Part shown: positions 1 to 6,064 of the stretch, piece by piece
Layout of the letters: every line of letters begins with the position of its first letter
Numbering within the stretch: position 1 is the first letter of the stretch
Assembly: GCA_029932795.1 (NCBI GenBank)
Contig: JAOZPL010000020.1
Location: 1-9,309, forward strand
Source of the DNA: Candidatus Zixiibacteriota bacterium
GTDB taxonomy: Bacteria > Zixibacteria > MSB-5A5 > GN15 > FEB-12
Direction: 5' to 3'
DNA length: 9,309 bases
Notes under the pieces: generated by a model
Told to the model about the DNA's origin: nothing
What the model saw: only the letters and a program-made list of their open reading frames with translations
Database searches by the model: none
Translations under genes and position numbers: made by a program

Positions 1-76
1 CATTGAAACGCGTAACCACCAGCCCGACTCTCAGACCGGGTGCATCCAGCTTACCTTCGTAAGTGCTATACTTCAT
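1..76 (-). CDS. ribH: 6,7-dimethyl-8-ribityllumazine synthase, N-terminal part (cut by window edge)
   Basis: Only the first 25 codons are present; the gene runs off the left edge. They read MKYSTYEGKLDAPGLRVGLV followed by VTRFN. The YEGKLDA.GL segment and the V.RFN segment are typical of the lumazine synthase N-terminus, where the enzyme begins its first strand and the substrate-contacting RFN turn. The family condenses 5-amino-6-ribitylaminouracil with 3,4-dihydroxy-2-butanone 4-phosphate, the penultimate step of riboflavin synthesis. The ATG at 76-74 lies 7 nt after the ribBA stop, and the Shine-Dalgarno GAGGA overlaps that stop codon (TGAGGA). The gene is thus the fourth of a coupled rib operon. 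The call rests on a short stretch, but the match plus the operon position make it secure. Confidence 0.88.
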   Translation of the reverse strand, partial: MKYSTYEGKLDAPGLRVGLVVTRFN

Positions 77-83
77 ATCTTCC

Positions 84-1304
84 TCAGTGTTTTTTCAGTT
101 CCAACAGATGTCCCAGTTTGTCCCGCTTGGTCTCCAGGTAACGATGGTTATACTGGGTTGGCTCCATCTCAAGCGACACGCGGTCGACAATCTCAAGACC
201 GTATCCCTTCAGACCGATAACCTTCTTCGGGTTGTTGGTCAACAGACGGATGGAGCTGAGACCGAGATCGACGAGAATCTGCGCCCCGATACCGTAATCC
301 CGAAGATCCGGTGCGAAACCGAGGTCTTCATTAGCCTGCACCGTGTCGCGGCCATGATCCTGCAGCTCGTAAGCAATCAGCTTGTTCGTCAGTCCGATAC
401 CTCGCCCCTCCTGTCGCATATACAGGATGACCCCGACTCCTTCTCTGTCAACACGCTGCATCGCCGTATGAAGTTGCGGCCCGCAGTCGCACCGGCAGGA
501 TCCGAAAACGTCACCGGTCAGGCACTGGCTGTGCACCCGCACCAGGACATTGGCTTTCCCCGCAACCTTTCCCTTGACCAGAGCCAGATGATGATGATCA
601 TCGATCTCCGAACGGTACAGGTGCAATATGAAATCACCGTACTTAGTCGGAAAATCCACCGTTGTGATTCTCTCAACCAGTTTCTCGGTCTCCCGCCGAT
701 AGGCAATGAGATCGCGCACTGTGATCATCTTGAGACCATACTCCCGCGCCATCTCAAACAGTCGAGGAACACGCGCCATAGAACCGTCCGTGTCCATAAT
801 CTCACAAAGCACACCAACAGGTCGGAACCCGGCCAGGCGTGCCAGGTCTACTGTTGCCTCGGTATGACCGGCCCTCGACAGGACACCGCCGGGCAATGCC
901 TGAAGCGGGAAAATATGGCCAGGACGCCCCAGTTCATCCGGACTGGTATCATTATCGACCAGCTTCTTAATAGTCAGCGCCCGGTCATAGGCGGATATTC
1001 CCGTGGTTGTGCCATGAAGAGCGTCCACAGACACAGTGAAACGCGTGCCGAGCTTGGCCGTGTTGTTCTTTACCATCGGCCTGAGCTGCAGAGCCTCGAT
1101 TCGGTCGACAGTCATCGGCACACAGATCAGCCCACGGGCATGCGTGGCGAAAAAGTTGACCGCCTCCGGTGTGATTTTCTCGGCGGCCATGACCAGGTCA
1201 CCCTCGTTCTCACGGTCTTCATCATCAACCACGATGATGAACTTTCCACGCCTGATATCCTCTATCGCTTCCCGTATGGTGTTAAACCTCGCTTGCTCGC
1301 TCAT
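84..1304 (-). CDS. ribBA: Bifunctional 3,4-dihydroxy-2-butanone 4-phosphate synthase / GTP cyclohydrolase II
   Basis: This fusion enzyme supplies both riboflavin precursors: one half makes the four-carbon unit from ribulose 5-phosphate, the other opens GTP to the pyrimidine precursor. Counting from the ATG at 1304 (406 aa), residues about 1-205 are the RibB domain, with DDEDRENEGDL (27-37) and RAGHTEATVDLARLAG (144-159). Residues about 206-400 are the RibA domain, with HSQCLTGD (258-265) and zinc cysteines C261, C272 and C274 in SCRCDCGPQL. YMRQEGRGIGL (295-305) is the GTP-site segment. Length and domain order are normal and both active sites look intact. The frame also has a GTG at 1316, four codons upstream. 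I prefer ATG 1304 because it begins one base after the ribE stop, with a weak GGA about 7 nt upstream; the GTG has no Shine-Dalgarno. Third gene of the FMN-riboswitch operon. Confidence 0.97.
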   Translation of the reverse strand: MSEQARFNTIREAIEDIRRGKFIIVVDDEDRENEGDLVMAAEKITPEAVNFFATHARGLICVPMTVDRIEALQLRPMVKNNTAKLGTRFTVSVDALHGTTTGISAYDRALTIKKLVDNDTSPDELGRPGHIFPLQALPGGVLSRAGHTEATVDLARLAGFRPVGVLCEIMDTDGSMARVPRLFEMAREYGLKMITVRDLIAYRRETEKLVERITTVDFPTKYGDFILHLYRSEIDDHHHLALVKGKVAGKANVLVRVHSQCLTGDVFGSCRCDCGPQLHTAMQRVDREGVGVILYMRQEGRGIGLTNKLIAYELQDHGRDTVQANEDLGFAPDLRDYGIGAQILVDLGLSSIRLLTNNPKKVIGLKGYGLEIVDRVSLEMEPTQYNHRYLETKRDKLGHLLELKKH

Positions 1305-1305
1305 C

Positions 1306-1941
1306 TCACCATCCACTTTCTTTGAACTTCTCTATTGTTAACCCTGGTTTGTTTTCCTTATCCAGCATTCGTGCTACGTATTTACCAATCATGTCAAACT
1401 CAAGATTGATTCTCTCCTGCGACCTGAGACTGCCCCGATTGGTGCTCTTCACAGTATGTGGCACCAGATTCGTTGAACACCATCCCGACCGGCAGGTGTT
1501 AACCGTCAAAGAAACACCGTTGATGGCGATGGAGCCCTTCTCGATCACCAACCGATCATAGACAGGGTTATACATGAGGGCAAGCTCAAGCGATTCTCCG
1601 GCAGGTCTGCAGCAGTCAACCGTTCCGGTATCATCAACATGTCCGCTGACAAAATGCCCGCCCAGACGGCTGCCGAGTTTCAGGGATCGCTCAAGATTCA
1701 CCTGTGAGCCGACCCGATAACCGGCCAGGATTGTCCGGGCTACTGTTTCCTGTGATGCCTCGACCACGAACGAACCTGATGTTATATCAACCACCGTCAG
1801 ACAGGCACCATCGCAGGCAATCGATTCGCCGACCGCAATCTCTCCTGAATCAATCGCAGATTCAATCATCAGAATCCTGTAGTTACCACGCGACTTTATC
1901 TGTGCCACTTTGCCAACGGTTTCAACGAGTCCGGTGAACAC
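1306..1941 (-). CDS. ribE: Riboflavin synthase, alpha chain
   Basis: The enzyme dismutates two molecules of 6,7-dimethyl-8-ribityllumazine into riboflavin and a pyrimidine that is recycled; it works as a cytoplasmic trimer. The 211-residue protein shows the two lumazine-binding repeats of the family. Repeat 1 (about 1-95) has MFTGLVE at the N-terminus, CDGACLTVV (43-51) and VNLERSLKLGSRLGGHFVSG (81-100). Repeat 2 (about 98-192) has GHVDDTG, SIAINGVSLTVN (137-148), LVPHTVKST and the closing IGKYVARML. The last 18 or so residues are a charged tail outside the family core. The start is GTG, which overlaps the ribD stop by one base (TAGTG), so translation is probably coupled to ribD. A GGGA lies about 9 nt upstream. 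The stop is followed one base later by the ribBA ATG. Confidence 0.96.
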   Translation of the reverse strand: MFTGLVETVGKVAQIKSRGNYRILMIESAIDSGEIAVGESIACDGACLTVVDITSGSFVVEASQETVARTILAGYRVGSQVNLERSLKLGSRLGGHFVSGHVDDTGTVDCCRPAGESLELALMYNPVYDRLVIEKGSIAINGVSLTVNTCRSGWCSTNLVPHTVKSTNRGSLRSQERINLEFDMIGKYVARMLDKENKPGLTIEKFKESGW

Positions 1942-3047
1942 TACTTGCCGTCCCTTCTAGGGTAACCCGAAAAAACCATATCACCGCCAAAGCGTTCGAA
2001 CGACCAGTCCTCAAAGTGCACAGCCTCTGTCAATTTTCGAATCTTCAGATCTCCCACGGCGCTTATCCCCTTACCGATAACCTTCGGGGCCGTGATAAAA
2101 ACATACTTGTCAATCACTCCCGCCCTGATGAAAGAGGTTGCTGTTCCGGCACCACCCTCGACAAGCAATGAGCGCAATCCAAACGCTGTCGCTTTTTCAA
2201 TGAAATCCTGCTCATTCAGAAGGCCGCCCTTATCCTTCTTGATTGTCCAAAACGCCAGGCTTCCACGCTTTCTGCGGTGCGAGAACCGTTCTATCGCTTC
2301 TTCAGTAGACGCAATGATCGTCTTGTGATCGCTATTGTCATCGAGCAGCCGGCATGATCGCGGGAAGGCCAGCGACTGTGAGATAACAATACGATAGGGA
2401 TTCGTGCCTTTGACAAGGCGCACGGTCAGGGCCGGATCGTCGGCTCTTACCGTCCCCATCCCGACTACAACGGCGTCGACTTCTGAACGTAGTCGATGGG
2501 CATACTTCCGTGATTCACTTGAAGAAATCCATCTGGAGTCACCGGTGGCAGTGGCGATACGCCCGTCCAGTGTTTGCGCCAGTTTCAAAATGACGTACGG
2601 GCGCTTATTGCGATGAAAACCTAAGTACTGTTCATTTAGGCGGATCGCCTCTCTTCTGAGCATGCCCGTTGAAACACGTATCCCCGCCCGCCGGAGACGG
2701 GCTACCCCTTTCCCGTTCACCCGTGGGTCAGGATCTCTAACCGCGCAGACGACCCGACTAATCCTGGAGTCTATTATGGCCCGGGTGCAGGGGCCGGTGT
2801 TACCGGTATGACAGCAGGGTTCCAGCGTGACGTACATCGCCGCCCCGGCTGCCCGGGAGCCCGCCTTTTTCAACGCTATTACTTCTGCGTGAGCCTCCCC
2901 CGCCCTCCGGTGATACCCCTCAGCGATGATCTTCCCGTTTCTCACGATGACTGCCCCGACCATCGGATTCGGTGATGTTTTCCCCCGGGCACGCGCCGCC
3001 AGCTCCAGAGCTCGTTGCATGAACTGTATGTCCGCCTTTACGGCCAT
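1941..3047 (-). CDS. ribD: Bifunctional diaminohydroxyphosphoribosylaminopyrimidine deaminase / 5-amino-6-(5-phosphoribosylamino)uracil reductase
   Basis: RibD carries out the second and third steps after GTP ring opening, deamination of the pyrimidine and NADPH reduction of the ribosyl chain. The 368-residue protein has an N-terminal cytidine-deaminase-like domain (about 1-145). Its zinc ligands are H53 in AHAEV, with catalytic E55, and C78 and C87 in TLEPCCHTGNTGPC. The C-terminal DHFR-like reductase (about 147-365) shows KLAQTLDGRIAT, SRWISS, VVVGMGTVRADDP and LLVEGGAG. All key residues are present. The ATG at 3047 is chosen because the N-terminus (ADIQFMQRALELAARARG) aligns with the usual D..YM..AL.LA start of the family. 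No good Shine-Dalgarno precedes it; only GGG in GTGGGT, 8 nt upstream, sits inside the riboswitch terminator hairpin. First gene of the rib operon. Confidence 0.97.
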   Translation of the reverse strand: MAVKADIQFMQRALELAARARGKTSPNPMVGAVIVRNGKIIAEGYHRRAGEAHAEVIALKKAGSRAAGAAMYVTLEPCCHTGNTGPCTRAIIDSRISRVVCAVRDPDPRVNGKGVARLRRAGIRVSTGMLRREAIRLNEQYLGFHRNKRPYVILKLAQTLDGRIATATGDSRWISSSESRKYAHRLRSEVDAVVVGMGTVRADDPALTVRLVKGTNPYRIVISQSLAFPRSCRLLDDNSDHKTIIASTEEAIERFSHRRKRGSLAFWTIKKDKGGLLNEQDFIEKATAFGLRSLLVEGGAGTATSFIRAGVIDKYVFITAPKVIGKGISAVGDLKIRKLTEAVHFEDWSFERFGGDMVFSGYPRRDGK

Positions 3048-3075
3048 AAAAAATACCCACGAATGATCTCGGGGT
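3048..3075 (-). terminator. Riboswitch-controlled intrinsic terminator before ribD
   Basis: Read on the minus strand, ACCCCGA (3075-3069) pairs with TCGTGGGT (3062-3055). This gives seven base pairs with a single bulged T (3059) and a six-base loop GATCAT. The stem is followed directly by A and six Ts (3054-3048), and the next bases are the ribD ATG. The same CCCCGAGAT strand can pair instead with ATCTTCGGGG at the 5' end of the aptamer, which would form an antiterminator. When FMN is bound, the P1 helix occupies the aptamer strand and the terminator can form. Pairings are seen in the sequence; function is inferred. Confidence 0.65.
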
Positions 3076-3111
3076 TAGGTGGCACAACGGCCCAATGATG
3101 GAGCGCTGGTC

Positions 3112-3227
3112 ATCTTCTCCCATCCGGACTGTCACCGTCGGCGCCTGAATTGCACAGGCTCAGCCGAAATAATTCCGGCTCGCGGGCTGTCACCGCCGGT
3201 TGAGGAGTTACACCTCACCCCGAAGAT
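3112..3227 (-). ncRNA. FMN riboswitch (RFN element)
   Basis: Reading the minus strand, the conserved RFN skeleton is complete. P1 is ATCTTC (3227-3222) with GAAGAT (3117-3112), followed by the GGGG core. P2 is GAGG...CCTC. Next comes ACCGGCGGTGACAGCCCGCG, then a variable hairpin AGCCG/CGGCT, then a hairpin GCCTG/CAGGC. The 3' conserved block CCGACGGTGACAGTCCGG follows, ending in ATGGGAGAAGAT. These segments match the known FMN aptamer almost base for base. It lies 65 nt upstream of ribD in the untranslated leader and should shut down the rib operon when FMN is abundant. Confidence 0.97.
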
Positions 3228-3237
3228 TTGTCGCAGC

Positions 3238-3265
3238 AATATAATGATTGTACAGGAAAAGGCAA
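3238..3265 (-). promoter_or_regulatory. Predicted sigma-70-type promoter of the rib operon
   Basis: On the minus strand TTGCCT (3265-3260, four of six to the -35 consensus) lies 16 bp from TATATT (3243-3238, five of six to the -10). Initiation would fall near 3231, just ahead of the first base of the FMN aptamer (3227), which is the geometry expected for a riboswitch leader. An alternative -10, TACAAT, lies 5 bp upstream but has no matching -35. Confidence 0.55.
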
Positions 3266-3344
3266 TGGCTTTTCGAAACACAACACAGGAATACCTGCCT
3301 CCGTGAATAGAAAGCAGGCTCAATACGGCGCACGCTCAGATTGC

Positions 3345-5354
3345 TTATCCTTGGGTATTCTCTTCCTGCAGAGAGCTCTGGATTTTCAGCGCCGAGCGGT
3401 CTATTGTCGAGAGGGAACGGTTCAATCTCGCCTTGTTATGCTTCAGTCGGGAACTGTTTCTAAACTGGCTTTTGCTGAGTGTTATAGTCTCATCGCCAGA
3501 CGATCTTACGCCCATACCCAACCTGGCCGGCTCTTTCCCTGAGAGCCTGATCGCCAGCGACAGCAACTCAGCCACAGTGGCAGCAAAAAGCTGTTCCTCC
3601 TGATCGAACCGACAGCGGACGGACTTGTACGTTCCCGCCAGACTGACTATCCCTTCCACCCGATCACCGACCGAGATCGGAACAAGAGAGAGCATACGGA
3701 TCGGGTCTGTAAAGACCTGTCTGACCTCCACCTCCGTGAGCGATTCGGCGGCCCCGGTCTCAGTAATCTGTATCGCCCGGCCGGTCTTGATCACTTTCTC
3801 ATGCAACGGCATAAGGGACAAAATCATGGTTCCGTCCCCGGGCACCATGCCGCCTGCCGGGCAGTCAGACACAAGCGCCATTGACTCCAGAAAGTTTCTC
3901 TCCATGTCGAGGATCGAGACGCGAACCAGTTCGGCCCCCAGCTCCTCCTGTAACAGACGGGCCGCATATGAGCAGGTAGACCTGAGTGTACTGACGCTAT
4001 GAACCTGGGATATGAAACGGTTCAGGCGAGTCAGGCACCGTTTCCGAGCCGCTACTGCAACGCGGGTCTCTTCTTTCTGAAGAAGTCGCTTGAACGTTGG
4101 CTTAATGTGATTCGTAAGGCCGATCCGTAACGAATTGAAATAGGCGGTTTTTTTCGAAGCTAGTGTGAGTACCGCACCAATCCGGCGCGTCCTTAGAGGT
4201 AATGCGATCAGGGACTTAAGACCATTCGCGGCGAGAAATCCCTCCGGTATCAGTTCACCGGGGAATCGGATATCATCCATAACAACAAGTTCCGAGAGAC
4301 CGTAGGCCCGACCCACCGGCGACGCTGCTTCCGGCCAGGCAAGTCCATTCTCCACCAATGCCGTACCACTCTCCCCAACTGACACCCGCCGACATTTTTT
4401 CTCCCGCTCATCCATCAGAGTCAGGGAAACGAAGTCAGCCGATATTGCACCGCCCAGCTTCCTCGCAATCGCGCTTACCTCGGCGTCCAGTCCGTCCGCC
4501 TTGTCAAGCGCTTTCTCAAGGCCGGCGCGCCAAGCATCCCGTTCTATCAGCGACTGTTGCCGGAGGTTCGTTCTGTCAATTTCAATTTTGCGAGCGATAA
4601 TATCGGCAGCAATTCTCAGATTCGATTCATCGTCACAGTCACAGACTGTCTCTTCTGATCTCCAAAGAAGGAAAAAGCCGACCGGCTGACGATCCACACA
4701 GATTGGCAGAACCATATCGGGATTGGCAAGCGATCCCCCGAGGCCGGTGATGATGCCGGCAGAGTTCACCGGCGTACCATTCAGATGCTTCTGCCAGCCC
4801 TGCTGGCTGAAAGCAATCCGGTTGAGGACAGCCGGATCAAACGGCAGGTTCTTACTCAAGGAGGTAAGGACCAGCCTGTCCTGACGGGGGGAATACTTGA
4901 ATACCATCCCCCACCTGAACGAAAAGTGCTCTACCATATGGTCAACGGCCAAACGAAGTACTGAGTCCAGACGACTCTCCACTCCAACAAGCTGTTCCAT
5001 TTTTTTCAAGAATTCCAGATGATCTATTTTCGTCTTGTTGTACTTGCGATAAGCCCGTGATACAGGCAACCAGGTAGAGACACCGCTCACCACAAAGGTT
5101 GCTCCGGTAATAACGGCAATCCAGATGATTAATTGATAGAATACCGGTTCTGAGAGAAAAGGGATCGACACGAACAGACCAGCGTTCTTGTAGACTCTCG
5201 CAATAGCCACCAGCATAAGAATAAGCAAGCCGATCGAGATGTGGTTGTAGCTGCCTTTCCCTTCCGAGCCTATTTGCCTACTGAGTTTCAGTACCAGCAG
5301 CAAGGCAATGAGGAAGAATCCAGAAATGACCCAATCGGCCAGTTGCACGGTCAT
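3345..5354 (-). CDS. Membrane-anchored protein with three GAF-like sensor domains, no visible output domain
   Basis: The 669-residue protein begins with three hydrophobic segments (about 5-24, 37-54 and 72-96), then a basic stretch and three successive regions that read like GAF domains. GAF-like 1 is about 125-260 (LDSVLRLAVDHMVEHFSFRW, then LPICVDRQPVGFFLLW). GAF-like 2 is about 284-430 (GLKSLIALPLRTRRIGAVLTLAS). GAF-like 3 is about 455-605 (MLSLVPISVGDRVEGIVSLA). Helical linkers join them, as in signalling proteins. The last 60 residues are basic and Ser/Arg-rich. I see no histidine-kinase, GGDEF, EAL, HD-GYP, PP2C or DNA-binding motif, so its output is unknown; it may signal through a partner. 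The ATG at 5354 has a near-perfect Shine-Dalgarno, AAAGGAGG, 4 nt upstream. I found no convincing promoter for it and no clear terminator between its end and the rib promoter. The specific family is not recognised. Confidence 0.85.
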   Translation of the reverse strand: MTVQLADWVISGFFLIALLLVLKLSRQIGSEGKGSYNHISIGLLILMLVAIARVYKNAGLFVSIPFLSEPVFYQLIIWIAVITGATFVVSGVSTWLPVSRAYRKYNKTKIDHLEFLKKMEQLVGVESRLDSVLRLAVDHMVEHFSFRWGMVFKYSPRQDRLVLTSLSKNLPFDPAVLNRIAFSQQGWQKHLNGTPVNSAGIITGLGGSLANPDMVLPICVDRQPVGFFLLWRSEETVCDCDDESNLRIAADIIARKIEIDRTNLRQQSLIERDAWRAGLEKALDKADGLDAEVSAIARKLGGAISADFVSLTLMDEREKKCRRVSVGESGTALVENGLAWPEAASPVGRAYGLSELVVMDDIRFPGELIPEGFLAANGLKSLIALPLRTRRIGAVLTLASKKTAYFNSLRIGLTNHIKPTFKRLLQKEETRVAVAARKRCLTRLNRFISQVHSVSTLRSTCSYAARLLQEELGAELVRVSILDMERNFLESMALVSDCPAGGMVPGDGTMILSLMPLHEKVIKTGRAIQITETGAAESLTEVEVRQVFTDPIRMLSLVPISVGDRVEGIVSLAGTYKSVRCRFDQEEQLFAATVAELLSLAIRLSGKEPARLGMGVRSSGDETITLSKSQFRNSSRLKHNKARLNRSLSTIDRSALKIQSSLQEENTQG

Positions 5355-5416
5355 CCCGCCTCCTTTGTGCTAAGTCCTTGCGGTTAGTTACATTGTCGGC
5401 ATCCTCCAAGCAGAGA

Positions 5417-5441
5417 TTAGGCACTTACAGGGGGTACCTAA
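5417..5441. repeat. Inverted repeat TTAGGcAC-N9-GTaCCTAA in divergent intergenic region
   Basis: TTAGGCAC (5417-5424) and GTACCTAA (5434-5441) are inverted copies matching at seven of eight positions around a 9-bp spacer. The repeat lies 63 bp upstream of the GAF-protein start and about 190 bp from the lipoprotein start. It could be an operator or a leader hairpin for the GAF gene. No regulator is identified. Confidence 0.4.
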
Positions 5442-5494
5442 CTACGACATATAGACAGTAACCCTCACATTAACCTATCCGAGTATGTTCGGGC

Positions 5495-5551
5495 GCCAGG
5501 CTGACGCTGGTAACTGCATACCCACCAATGGGTTGTGGCCTGACGCCTGGC
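5495..5551. repeat. Paired repeat elements upstream of the sigma-54 promoter
   Basis: GGCTGACGCTGG (5499-5510) recurs as GGCCTGACGCCTGG (5537-5550), sharing CTGACGC at a 39-bp offset. The same two places carry an inverted pair, GCCAGGC (5495-5501) and GCCTGGC (5545-5551). Between them is a perfect small hairpin, ACCCA-CCAA-TGGGT (5520-5533). The first copy is centred near -78 relative to the predicted sigma-54 start, where an activator site could lie. The second copy almost abuts the -24 element. Binding function is inference only. Confidence 0.4.
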
Positions 5552-5552
5552 C

Positions 5553-5568
5553 CGGCACTCTTCTTGCA
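5553..5568 (+). promoter_or_regulatory. Predicted sigma-54 (-24/-12) promoter of the acidic lipoprotein gene
   Basis: The element CGGCACTCTTCTTGCA matches the sigma-54 consensus TGGCACG-N4-TTGC(A/T) at all but two defined positions (C for the first T, T for the G at position 7). The invariant GG (5554-5555) and GC (5566-5567) are exactly 12 bp apart. Transcription would begin near 5578-5580, leaving a leader of about 55 nt before the ATG at 5634. Such promoters need an ATP-dependent enhancer-binding protein; none is encoded in the window. Confidence 0.7.
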
Positions 5569-5633
5569 CCGTTCCACTTTCAGGAAGGGACCAATCTTGG
5601 ACTTAACCGTCGATCCGGCGGAGGAAGGATGTT

Positions 5634-5981
5634 ATGAATAACAGGATTCTTGCAACAATCACGCTGGGAGCCATCCTGCTGTTTGGTCTGGTATGGATGA
5701 GTTGCTCAGAAAGCTCAGACGCAGTCACCGGTCCGGCCGGCAGTGATTACAGCCTGCGCACCGGATTCGATGGCGAGAATACATGTGAGAGTGACGATAT
5801 CTCACTTGAAACCTATGACCCTGCTAAGGACGGTTTAATAGACGCTGACTACGATCGCAACACTGGTGAAGACGAAGAGTCCTACGAAAGCGACAATCCG
5901 AACGACAAGGGTCAGGATGATGATCCGGGCGGAGACGACTGGAACCCGAACAATCCCAAAAACAAGGATAACGGAGTCTAG
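5634..5981 (+). CDS. Small acidic predicted lipoprotein
   Basis: The 115-residue product starts with a short basic N-terminus (MNNR), a hydrophobic segment (about 5-22) and Cys24 in VWMSC. This reads as a lipoprotein signal, although Trp at -3 and Met at -2 are unusual for a lipobox. The mature part is highly polar and rich in Asp, Glu, Asn, Gly and Pro, especially residues 53-113, so it is probably disordered. DADYDRNTGEDE (70-81) keeps D1, D3, D5 and E12 of an EF-hand-type calcium loop but lacks the Gly at 6 and the hydrophobic residue at 8, so calcium binding is only possible. GGAGG lies 9 nt before the ATG. It is a single-gene unit with a predicted sigma-54 promoter and a strong terminator, divergent from the GAF-protein gene. 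No family recognised. Confidence 0.8.
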   Translation: MNNRILATITLGAILLFGLVWMSCSESSDAVTGPAGSDYSLRTGFDGENTCESDDISLETYDPAKDGLIDADYDRNTGEDEESYESDNPNDKGQDDDPGGDDWNPNNPKNKDNGV

Positions 5982-6023
5982 CAACGACCTCACAGACATC
6001 ACACTCAGTGGCATGTATTTCTG

Positions 6024-6048
6024 AAAAGCCGGACTGAATCCGGCTTTT
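6024..6048. terminator. Bidirectional intrinsic terminator between convergent genes
   Basis: AAAAGCCGGA (6024-6033) and TCCGGCTTTT (6039-6048) form a perfect 10-bp stem with a five-base loop CTGAA. The stem carries As on its left arm and Ts on its right, so it reads as an intrinsic terminator on both strands. It lies 43 nt after the lipoprotein stop and 16 nt after the RNase HIII stop, serving both convergent transcripts. Confidence 0.92.
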
Positions 6049-6064
6049 CTCTTGTTTTATAAAT

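Noticed and set aside
63..1325. A 420-codon open frame on the plus strand, antisense to ribBA
   Set aside because: It lies wholly opposite ribBA, whose domains and motifs are unmistakable. The antisense product has no recognisable motif, and no ribosome site or promoter was noticed. Long shadow frames are common opposite conserved genes of this composition.
1036..1341. Other plus-strand open frames of 70 to 125 codons opposite the rib, GAF and kinase genes
   Set aside because: All lie opposite or out of frame with well-supported genes and show no family motifs, so they are treated as shadows.
2920..3135. Minus-strand open frames of 71 and 63 codons covering the riboswitch (2920-3135 and 3132-3323)
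   Set aside because: The conserved bases there are fully explained by the FMN aptamer. The translated products have no protein-like features and one overlaps the true ribD start in another frame.
3281..3310. Weak hairpins (CAGG-TATT-CCTG and CCTGC/GCAGG) as a terminator for the GAF gene
   Set aside because: The stems are only four to six pairs and no T-run follows on the minus strand.
5361..5470. A sigma-70 promoter for the GAF-protein gene
   Set aside because: Candidate -10 boxes such as TATATG or TAATCT lack a credible -35 at proper spacing, so I do not call one.
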